DNA from: Candidatus Latescibacterota bacterium
GTDB taxonomy: Bacteria > Latescibacterota > UBA2968 > UBA8231
Direction: 5' to 3'
Assembly (NCBI GenBank): GCA_003529325.1
Contig: DPVW01000355.1
Coordinates: 1-5,699, forward strand
DNA: 5,699 bases
Within the stretch, counting starts at the first letter, position 1. Each line of letters starts with the position of its first letter. The translations under genes and the position numbers were made by a program. Of this stretch, positions 1 to 5,699 are shown piece after piece. The notes below the pieces were generated by a model, which did not search any database, was not told the DNA's origin, and was given only the letters and a program-made list of their open reading frames with translations.

Positions 1-464
1 CGGTATCAGCGCAAGGCAGCGGATCTGCCAATGCGACGCTGGGGATCTCAACTTGGATCGGTGTATTTGGCGCTGTTGCTCGACGGCAAGAGCTTCGCCG
101 CCGAACAGATCATCATCGCTCTGGGTGTCACCCTCGACGGCCAGAAGATCCCTCTGGGTTTCGTCCAGGCGGCGACCGAAAACGAGCGCGTCTCGTCGCT
201 TCCTGGGTGAACGTCGAGTCGTACTTGCCCAAGAGTGAGCAGTCACGCATCCGTCGCAAGATGGAGGCGGCCTACGGCAAGCCGACCTACGACGGCGGCG
301 TGCGACGTTGGACCAATTCCTCACAGCGTCACCGATGGGTCGCCACGGCGTTACTAGACATTGAGCCGCGCCTGCGTCGGATCAAGGGATGCCGTCACCT
401 GCCGATGCTTCGACAAGCCCTGCAAGACGAACTTGGTATCAAGCAACTCGCAAAGACGGGCTGA
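1..464 (+). pseudogene. Decayed IS256-family (mutator-type) transposase, 3' portion
   Basis: This is a remnant of a DDE transposase that runs off the left edge. Frame 1 (1-207) encodes the segment around LLLDGKSF, then ALGVTLDGQK and LGFVQAATENERV, a signature of this family, and stops at TGA 208-210. Frame 3 resumes with NVESYLPKS (from about 210), RRKMEAAYGKPTYD, then WTNSSQRHRW, LLDIEPRLRRIKG and RHLPMLRQAL, ending at TGA 462-464. In intact relatives, as I recall them, some 60 residues separate ENERV from NV-SYLPKS, and some 80-90 separate PTYD from the NSSQ-RW block. Both stretches are missing here. The losses remove the second catalytic Asp (the DGxKGLR region) and the catalytic Glu (the NCLES region); only the first Asp, in LLLDGKSF, remains. 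The second deletion is in frame, whereas the first also shifts the frame. The family call is secure; the exact IS element is unknown. It cannot encode an active transposase. Confidence 0.87.
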
Positions 465-576
465 AACATTCACCCGAGCCTGTGCGTTTCAACTGAAAAT
501 GGGCCTTGACCAAGCAGATATCGACGTCTTGAGTGGGTTCCGAGAGGGGCGTACGTTCTCAAGGACACCAAAAGAG

Positions 577-606
577 CCCTCCCTCTCCCCTATACCCGTC
601 CTCCCC
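577..606 (-). other. G-quadruplex motif in the purL leader, minus strand
   Basis: The + strand has five C-runs: 577-579, 581-583, 587-590, 595-597 and 603-606, separated by 1, 3, 4 and 5 bases. On the minus strand, the template for purL, they form five G-runs of three or more with loops under eight bases. That satisfies the usual G3+N1-7 quadruplex rule with one run to spare. The motif ends 17 bases before the purL ATG. The pattern is directly visible; whether it folds or regulates anything is inference. In mRNA the tract would be C-rich and unstructured. Confidence 0.55.
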
Positions 607-610
607 AAGC

Positions 611-615
611 AGAGG
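611..615 (+). promoter_or_regulatory. Ribosome binding site of purL
   Basis: AGAGG sits 8 bases before the ATG at 624. It is a moderate Shine-Dalgarno match at good spacing. It supports this start, which is also the first possible start codon in the frame after the stop at 507-509. Confidence 0.65.
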
Positions 616-623
616 TCCCCTGG

Positions 624-3600
624 ATGCCACTGTTGTTTTTCGCTGGTCCTGCCGCGTTGTCCACCTTTCGCCGAGACGTCTTACTCGATCGTTGCCGCGC
701 CAGCCTTCCCGGCCTGCAATCTCTCGCTGCGCGCTTTGTTTATCTCGCCCACCTCGATGCAGAACTTTCGGGGCAGGGCATGCGGCGCCTCATCGCCGTG
801 CTCGGCGTCGATGCCGACTCCGCCCTGGCGCTGCCGACGACGCCTACGTCCCTGCTGGTAACGCCTCGGCCCGGAACGATCTCGCCATGGTCGTCGAAGG
901 CGACCGACATCCTGCACAACTGCGGCCTCACCGACCTGCTGCGGGTGGAACGGGGCATTCGCTACACATTCGAGTGGACGGAACGGGCCGAAGCCGTCGA
1001 CTTGCATATCCTGGCGCCACGACTACACGACCGCATGACGGAAGCCGTCATCGACGACCCGCAATCACTCTTCGAACGGATCTCTCCTCGACCACTGCAG
1101 ACCGTCTCCCTCCTCGCCGACGGTCGCTCCGCAATCGTCGATGCCAATCGGCGTTGGGGGCTGGCCCTGTCTGGCGAAGAACTCGACTACCTCGCCGATA
1201 CCTACGAACGCCTCGGGCGGGATCCGACCGATGTCGAGCTGGTCATGTTTGCCAACGTCAATTCCGAACACTGCCGGCACAAGATCTTCAACGCTTCATG
1301 GGTGATCGATGGCATCGAACAGGATCGTTCGCTGTTCGACATGATCCGCAATACGCACGCGTGCCATCCGGAGCATACGATTAAGGCGTATAGCGACAAC
1401 TCCGGTGTCATCGAGGGCTTCCCCGCCGCCGTCTTCCGTCCCACCCATGGTGTGGGGCGCACCTATGGTTTCGACGAGCGACAGACCCACATTCTCTGCA
1501 AGGTGGAGACCCACAACCACCCCACCGCCATCTCCCCCTACCCCGGCGCATCCACGGGGGTGGGTGGCGAGATCCGGGACGAAGGCTCCACGGGCACGGG
1601 ATCGCGTTCCCAGGCAGGTCTGTGCGCCTTCTACGTCTCTCATCTGCGTATTCCCGGTTGGCAACAACCGTGGGAAACGGCGATCGCCGAACAACCTGGG
1701 CATCTGGCCTCGCCCTTGCAGATCATGATGGAAGGCCCCATCGGCGGCGCCGGATTCGGCAATGAGTTCGGCCGGCCGAACGTCCTCGGCCTTTTTCGTA
1801 CCTACGAACAACTCGTGGATGGCCGACACCGCGGCTACCACAAGCCGATCATGGTCGCCGGTGGTAGCGGCCTCATCGACGCCGGCCAGGTTGCCAAAAA
1901 AGAACCGATCGCGGGCGACGCCGTTATCCAGATCGGCGGCCCCGCCATGCTCATCGGTCTCGGTGGCGGTTATGCTTCCTCCATGGATTCTGGTAGCAAT
2001 GCCCAGGAACTCGATTTCGCTTCGGTACAACGCGACAATCCGGAGATGGAGCGGCGCTGCCAGGAACTGATCGACCGCTGTTATGAATTGGACGAGGCCA
2101 ACCCGATCAAATCGATTCACGACGTCGGTGCTGGCGGTCTGTCGAATGCCTGCCCGGAATTGGTAGAAGAGGCAGGCGCCATCTTCGACCTGCGGGCCAT
2201 CCACAACGACGAACCGGGCATGAGCCCAATGGAGATCTGGAGCTGCGAGGCGCAGGAGCGATACGTGCTCGTCGTCGGTGCCGAACAGCTGCCGGCATTC
2301 CGTGATCTCGCCAACCGTGAGCGTTGCCTGTTTGCCGAAATCGGTACCGTCACGGGAGAGGGTCGACTGACACTGACCGATACGCACTTCGACAACCGCC
2401 CCATCGATGAACTTCCCGTCGAAGTCATTCTCGGCAAACCTCCCCGTATGGTGCGTGATGTGGCTCGCCGCCAGAGGGTCGGCACTGCGAGTGCCACCGA
2501 TATAGACCTCGTGGAGGCGGCCAACAGGGTGCTGCGCTTCCCCGCCGTTGCCGACAAGACCTTCCTCATCACCATCGCCGACCGCACCGTCGGCGGCTGC
2601 ATCGCCCGCGATCAGATGGTCGGACCCTGGCAGATACCGGTCGCCGACTGCGCTGTCACCATCACCGGTTTCCGCGCCAACACGGGTGCTGCCATGTCCA
2701 TGGGCGAACGTACGCCGGTTGCCGTCATCGATGGCCCTGCGGCAGGCCGGCTGTCCGTCGCCGAGGCGATCACCAACCTCGCCAGCGCACCCATCGGTCG
2801 CATCGAGAAGATCAAACTCTCCGCCAACTGGATGTGCGCCTGTGGTGAAGAGGGCGAGGACGCAGCCTTGTTCGACACGGTGCGTGATCTGGGTCTCAAC
2901 TTCTGTCCCGCTCTCGGCGTGTCGATTCCCGTGGGCAAGGACAGCATGTCGATGCGAGCAAAGTGGCAGGATGCCGCGGGCGAGGAGCACACCGTCGTCG
3001 CCCCTCTCAGCCTCGTCATCTCCGCCTTCGTCGGTGTTACCGATGTGCGCCGCGTCGTCACACCCGATCTGAAGTCCGATTCAGACACCCGCCTGCTGCT
3101 GGTCGATCTGGGCCACGGGCGAAATCGACTCGGAGGATCGACGCTGGCCCAGGTTTTCGACACCCTCGGAGAGGAAGTACCGGATGTAGCTGCAGCAGAC
3201 GTACGACGCTTGTTTGCCGCCGTGCAGTCACTGCTCGACGCAGACTTGTTGCTCGCCTACCACGACCGCTCTGATGGCGGCTTGTTCGTCACCGCCGCTG
3301 AGATGGCATTTGCCGGCCGTCGCGGTCTTTGCCTGGAGTTGCCCGAAGAAGTCGACGCCCTGGCGGCACTGTACAATGAGGAGATCGGCGCCCTGCTGCA
3401 GGTGCGCGCCGCCGATCTGGAGAGCGTGCGCGCCACCTTCGCAGAACAGGGGCACGGCGCGTGCCTTGTCGATGTGGGTGCACCCACCGCCGATGACCGA
3501 CTCATCGTGCGCCAGGGTGAAGCCGAGATCTACCGTGAGGAATTGGGTACCCTCCAATCGGCCTGGTCGGAGCTCACCTTCCGTATGCAGCAACAACGGG

Positions 3601-4499
3601 ACGACCCGGAGAGCGCCCGCCAGGAATACGAAACCATCAGCAATCGGGCCGATCCAGGACTGAACTTCCACGTTCCCTACGACTTCGGCGCGCCAACAAT
3701 CGCCAAAGAGCAACGGCCCCGCGTCGCCATCCTGCGCGAACAGGGCATCAATGGTCAACTCGAGATGGCCGCCGCCTTCGACGCCGCTGGCTGCGAGTCG
3801 GTAGATGTGACCATGACCGACCTGCTCGCATCTCGTGCCGACCTGGCTGACTTCGCCGGCCTCGCCGCCTGTGGCGGTTTCAGTTACGGTGATGTGCTGG
3901 GTGCCGGCGCCGGTTGGGCGAATACGATCCTGTTCGACGACGAATTGCGCTCCATGTTCACAGCATTTTTCGAGCGCGAGGACAGCTTTGCTCTCGGCGT
4001 CTGCAATGGCTGTCAGATGATGAGTCTGCTGGGAGACGTGATCCCCGGTGCCCGACATTGGCCAAGATTCCTGCGCAATCGGTCTGAGCAGTTCGAAGCC
4101 AGGCTGTCAACGGTGGAAATCCTGGAAAGCGACTCGGTGCTGCTGCGAGGTATGGCGGGCGCAAAGATCCCCGTGCCAGTCGCTCACGGTGAAGGGCGTG
4201 TGGAGTTTTTGACCGACACAGATATGGCGCAATTGCAGCAGGTTGGACGAATTGCCGCCCGTTTTGTGGACAATCATGGCAAAGTTGCCGGAGGTTATCC
4301 GGTCAATCCAAATGGATCGCCAGACGGGCTGACGGCGTTGACTGCCGCCGACGGACGAGTCACTATCATGATGCCTCATCCAGAGCGGGTATTCCGCACG
4401 GTACAGTTGAGTTGGGCGCCAGCCGAATGGGACGGACGGGAGTTCAGCCCCTGGCTGAAAATGTTCGAAAACGCCCGCGACTTCGCCATTGGAGGATAA
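624..4499 (+). CDS. purL: Phosphoribosylformylglycinamidine synthase (FGAM synthase), large single-chain type
   Basis: A cytoplasmic enzyme of de novo purine synthesis, step four: FGAR + ATP + glutamine give FGAM + ADP + Pi + glutamate. At 1291 residues it is essentially the length of the E. coli protein (1295). The N-terminus (GPAALSTFR, then [17 protein letters not shown]) is the PurS-like domain, about 1-150. A linker carries SEHCRHK with His216. The first AIRS-like half (about 230-600) has KVETHNHP (293-300), GGEIRDEG (314-321), QRDNP (469-473) and [10 protein letters not shown] (500-509). The second half (about 640-970) has PVGKDSMSM (769-777) and HDRSDGGL (880-887). The class I glutaminase domain (about 1033-1290) has its nucleophile Cys1127 in GVCNGCQ, with His1252 and Glu1254 in MPHPERVF. 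All expected catalytic residues are present, with no frameshift, so the enzyme should be functional. It appears monocistronic: upstream is a dead transposase, and the next gene is 142 bases away and of unrelated function. Confidence 0.98.
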   Translation: MPLLFFAGPAALSTFRRDVLLDRCRASLPGLQSLAARFVYLAHLDAELSGQGMRRLIAVLGVDADSALALPTTPTSLLVTPRPGTISPWSSKATDILHNCGLTDLLRVERGIRYTFEWTERAEAVDLHILAPRLHDRMTEAVIDDPQSLFERISPRPLQTVSLLADGRSAIVDANRRWGLALSGEELDYLADTYERLGRDPTDVELVMFANVNSEHCRHKIFNASWVIDGIEQDRSLFDMIRNTHACHPEHTIKAYSDNSGVIEGFPAAVFRPTHGVGRTYGFDERQTHILCKVETHNHPTAISPYPGASTGVGGEIRDEGSTGTGSRSQAGLCAFYVSHLRIPGWQQPWETAIAEQPGHLASPLQIMMEGPIGGAGFGNEFGRPNVLGLFRTYEQLVDGRHRGYHKPIMVAGGSGLIDAGQVAKKEPIAGDAVIQIGGPAMLIGLGGGYASSMDSGSNAQELDFASVQRDNPEMERRCQELIDRCYELDEANPIKSIHDVGAGGLSNACPELVEEAGAIFDLRAIHNDEPGMSPMEIWSCEAQERYVLVVGAEQLPAFRDLANRERCLFAEIGTVTGEGRLTLTDTHFDNRPIDELPVEVILGKPPRMVRDVARRQRVGTASATDIDLVEAANRVLRFPAVADKTFLITIADRTVGGCIARDQMVGPWQIPVADCAVTITGFRANTGAAMSMGERTPVAVIDGPAAGRLSVAEAITNLASAPIGRIEKIKLSANWMCACGEEGEDAALFDTVRDLGLNFCPALGVSIPVGKDSMSMRAKWQDAAGEEHTVVAPLSLVISAFVGVTDVRRVVTPDLKSDSDTRLLLVDLGHGRNRLGGSTLAQVFDTLGEEVPDVAAADVRRLFAAVQSLLDADLLLAYHDRSDGGLFVTAAEMAFAGRRGLCLELPEEVDALAALYNEEIGALLQVRAADLESVRATFAEQGHGACLVDVGAPTADDRLIVRQGEAEIYREELGTLQSAWSELTFRMQQQRDDPESARQEYETISNRADPGLNFHVPYDFGAPTIAKEQRPRVAILREQGINGQLEMAAAFDAAGCESVDVTMTDLLASRADLADFAGLAACGGFSYGDVLGAGAGWANTILFDDELRSMFTAFFEREDSFALGVCNGCQMMSLLGDVIPGARHWPRFLRNRSEQFEARLSTVEILESDSVLLRGMAGAKIPVPVAHGEGRVEFLTDTDMAQLQQVGRIAARFVDNHGKVAGGYPVNPNGSPDGLTALTAADGRVTIMMPHPERVFRTVQLSWAPAEWDGREFSPWLKMFENARDFAIGG

Positions 4500-4536
4500 C
4501 CGTCTGTCACTACATGCACCCAGATCGGCAAGACCA

Positions 4537-4558
4537 TCTCGAGGCGAAAGCCACGAGG
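4537..4558 (+). other. Intergenic hairpin with a GAAA tetraloop
   Basis: Downstream of purL, CTCG (4538-4541) pairs with CGAG (4554-4557) and GGC (4543-4545) pairs with GCC (4550-4552). The two stems are separated by a single A-A mismatch (4542/4553). The loop, GAAA (4546-4549), is a GNRA tetraloop. A U-G pair (4537/4558) can extend the base. No T-run follows, so it is not a textbook Rho-independent terminator. It may shape the 3' end of purL mRNA or be incidental. The rest of the 4500-4641 gap shows no clear promoter or coding sequence. Confidence 0.4.
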
Positions 4559-4628
4559 ACGACGTGAAGCTATTACGAACCGGACGGCCACAGCACAGAC
4601 TGATCAAGACATCACTACTGCACAAAAC

Positions 4629-4634
4629 AAGGAG
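4629..4634 (+). promoter_or_regulatory. Ribosome binding site deciding a GTG start
   Basis: AAGGAG lies 7 bases before the GTG at 4642. This strong Shine-Dalgarno sequence fixes the start of the oxidoreductase at a non-ATG codon. No in-frame ATG is available before the nucleotide-binding motif, which begins only about eight residues later. Confidence 0.8.
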
Positions 4635-4641
4635 ACAGTAA

Positions 4642-5625
4642 GTGACTGAGCCCATTCGTTGGGGCATCCTCGGCACCGGCAACATCGCTCACCAGTTTGC
4701 CCGTGGCCTCGCCGACACAGCCGACGCCGAGCTTGTCGCCGTTGGCTCACGCAGTATCGAAACGGCCAATACCTTCGGTGACGAATTCAGCATCCCTCGT
4801 CGTCATGCCAGCTACGACGAGCTCGCCGCTGACGACGGCGTCGATGCCGTCTACGTATCGACACCCCACCCCTTTCACAAGGACAACAGCATCCTGCTGC
4901 TCGAACATGGCAAGGCCGTGTTGTGTGAGAAGCCTTTCACGATCAATGCCGGTGAAACAAAAGAGGTGATCGACGTCGCCAGACAACGCGACATCTTCCT
5001 CATGGAGGCGATGTGGACACGCTACGTTCCTGCCGTCGTCCGTGCCCGTGAGTTGATCGCGGCAGGGGCCATCGGCGACGTACGTATGGTGCAGGCCGAC
5101 TTCGGCTTTCGTGCCGGTGTCAATCCCGAAGGTCGTCTGTTCAACCCCGACCTGGGCGGCGGCGCCCTGCTCGATGTGGGCATTTACGTAACGTCCCTGG
5201 CGAGCATGGTCCTCGGACCGCGGCCAGCCGAAGTCGTCTCCACGACGCAGATCGGCGAAACCGGCGTCGACGAACAGTCGGCGATGTTGCTGAAATATCC
5301 TGGTGGTGAACTCGCCGTCTTGTCCTGCGCCGTGCGCACCGGCACCTCCGTGGAGGCCCGTATCTTCGGCACCGAGGGTTCCATCCTGCTGCACTCTCCC
5401 TTCTTCAAGTGTGACGCTCTCAGCGTGAAACGTGGGGGTGATGAAGAGCACATCGATCTGCCCCTGGAGGGCAACGGCTACAATTACGAAGCCGCCGAAG
5501 TCGGTCACTGCCTGCGCGCCGGGCTCAAGGAAAGTGATGTCATGCCACTCGACGAAACACTGGCACTGATGGAACTGCTGGACTCGATTCGGGCCCAGTG
5601 GGGCCTGACCTACCCGATGGAATAG
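4642..5625 (+). CDS. Gfo/Idh/MocA-family NAD(P)-dependent oxidoreductase (dihydrodiol dehydrogenase-like)
   Basis: A 327-residue soluble dehydrogenase without signal peptide or membrane segment. The N-terminal Rossmann fold (about 1-125) opens with WGILGTGNIA; the dinucleotide-binding glycines are Gly11 and Gly13. It continues with VSTPHPFH (Thr74-His79) and the family's Glu-Lys-Pro motif at 96-98. The segment MEAMWTRYVP is typical of the subgroup related to trans-1,2-dihydrobenzene-1,2-diol dehydrogenase. The C-terminal alpha/beta domain carries GGGALLDVGIY (172-182); Asp178 and Tyr182 align by eye with the catalytic Asp and Tyr of mammalian dihydrodiol dehydrogenase. The true substrate cannot be read from sequence: members oxidise or reduce sugars, inositols, diols and related carbonyls. 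GTG is the start, with a strong RBS. The gene is 142 bases after purL, and 15 bases before a probable aldo/keto reductase, so the latter two are likely an operon. The family call is firm, the specificity open. Confidence 0.92.
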   Translation: MTEPIRWGILGTGNIAHQFARGLADTADAELVAVGSRSIETANTFGDEFSIPRRHASYDELAADDGVDAVYVSTPHPFHKDNSILLLEHGKAVLCEKPFTINAGETKEVIDVARQRDIFLMEAMWTRYVPAVVRARELIAAGAIGDVRMVQADFGFRAGVNPEGRLFNPDLGGGALLDVGIYVTSLASMVLGPRPAEVVSTTQIGETGVDEQSAMLLKYPGGELAVLSCAVRTGTSVEARIFGTEGSILLHSPFFKCDALSVKRGGDEEHIDLPLEGNGYNYEAAEVGHCLRAGLKESDVMPLDETLALMELLDSIRAQWGLTYPME

Positions 5626-5636
5626 AGGAGAAGAGG
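5626..5636 (+). promoter_or_regulatory. Ribosome binding site of the downstream gene
   Basis: A purine-only stretch, AGGAGAAGAGG, fills most of the 15-base gap between the oxidoreductase stop and the ATG at 5641. GGAG (5627-5630) is 10 bases from the ATG and GAGG (5633-5636) is 4 bases from it, so the exact anti-SD pairing is ambiguous. It supports translation of the partial gene that follows. Confidence 0.7.
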
Positions 5637-5640
5637 ATAG

Positions 5641-5699
5641 ATGGAATACGGTCAGCCCACGTGGACGGACAAGAAGATTTCGCGGATCGTGCAAGGCAC
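5641..5699 (+). CDS. Partial gene, probable aldo/keto reductase (N-terminus only)
   Basis: Only 19 complete codons fall in the window before it runs off the right edge: MEYGQPTWTDKKISRIVQG, followed by the first two bases (AC) of a codon that must be Thr. The pattern of a short polar lead-in, then TDKKISRIVQGT, resembles the first beta strand of aldo/keto reductases (compare the common K-V-S-R-L-G-L-G-T start). These are NADPH-dependent TIM-barrel enzymes that reduce aldehydes and ketones. The catalytic Asp, Tyr, Lys and His would all lie outside the window, so the assignment rests on the N-terminal resemblance alone. The gene starts 15 bases after the Gfo/Idh/MocA oxidoreductase on the same strand, with an RBS in the gap. 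That suggests co-transcription and possibly a shared carbonyl or sugar substrate. That a gene starts here is likely; its product is less certain. Confidence 0.6.
   Translation, partial: MEYGQPTWTDKKISRIVQG

Larger units (their letters stand above)
465..623 (+). other. Leader between transposase remnant and purL
   Basis: This 159-base gap contains no gene. The first part (about 465-515) is probably the untranslated tail and right end of the insertion sequence, but the partner inverted repeat lies outside the window, so the element's boundary cannot be fixed. From about 577 to 606 the + strand is almost entirely C and T. The purL promoter should lie here or inside the transposase remnant. I found no convincing -35/-10 pair and no palindrome resembling the E. 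coli PurR operator. The reading frame of purL is open back to a stop at 507-509 but contains no ATG, GTG or TTG before 624. Confidence 0.5.

Noticed and set aside
506..534. Possible promoter with TTGACC as -35
   Set aside because: At 17-base spacing the -10 position reads TTGAGT, only three matches to consensus; no better -10 at 16-18 bases. Too weak to call.
533..1384. A 283-codon + strand frame overlapping the start of purL
   Set aside because: Out of frame with purL, rich in Arg/Pro/Ala as expected of a shifted GC-rich frame, and overlapping strongly conserved PurL sequence.
1296..2990. A 564-codon open frame on the minus strand inside purL
   Set aside because: It lies wholly antisense to a well-conserved enzyme gene. 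Its translation shows no recognisable domain, and long antisense frames are expected opposite GC-rich coding sequence.
4514..4567. A 17-codon ORF starting with ATG in the gap after purL
   Set aside because: No Shine-Dalgarno sequence upstream, very short, no recognisable peptide, and it overlaps the hairpin.
4500..4641. Rho-independent terminator after purL
   Set aside because: The only clear hairpin is not followed by a T-run, and no other GC stem with a T-tail was found in the gap.
4747..5694. A 315-codon open frame on the minus strand across the oxidoreductase
   Set aside because: Antisense shadow of a clear Gfo/Idh/MocA gene; no recognisable motifs in its translation.
1..5699. CRISPR array, tRNA, toxin-antitoxin or phage-defence genes
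   Set aside because: No spaced repeats, cloverleaf-like sequence or relevant protein families were seen; nearly all of the window is accounted for by the four loci described.

Overview
The window comes from a GC-rich bacterial chromosome, most likely a gammaproteobacterium. The main support is the purL gene: it encodes the long single-chain (about 1290-residue) FGAM synthase typical of gamma- and betaproteobacteria, and by eye it resembles the Escherichia coli/Salmonella enzyme from end to end. No lineage below class level can be justified from the sequence.

Layout, left to right, with all recognisable genes on the + strand. (1) 1-464: the 3' part of an IS256/mutator-type transposase. It is clearly dead, with a frame break near 205 and two internal deletions that removed the second and third catalytic acidic residues. 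(2) 465-623: a 159-base leader that probably holds the right end of that insertion sequence and then a very C-rich, G-poor tract. On the minus strand this tract reads as a canonical G-quadruplex motif. (3) 624-4499: intact purL, which performs the fourth step of de novo purine synthesis. (4) 4500-4641: a 142-base gap with a small GAAA-capped hairpin and no obvious terminator. (5) 4642-5625: a Gfo/Idh/MocA-family NAD(P)-dependent oxidoreductase of the dihydrodiol-dehydrogenase type, starting with GTG. (6) 5641 to the window edge: the first 19 codons of a third gene, probably an aldo/keto reductase, 15 bases after the oxidoreductase and probably co-transcribed with it.

purL appears to be its own transcription unit. 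The two following genes look like a small redox operon, perhaps acting on a sugar, polyol or diol, unrelated to purine synthesis except by position. I see no tRNA, rRNA, CRISPR, phage or defence module. I do not think the window contains a new biological system. The points worth a second look are the decayed transposase beside an essential biosynthetic gene, the quadruplex-like leader of purL, the tetraloop hairpin, and the oxidoreductase/aldo-keto reductase pair.
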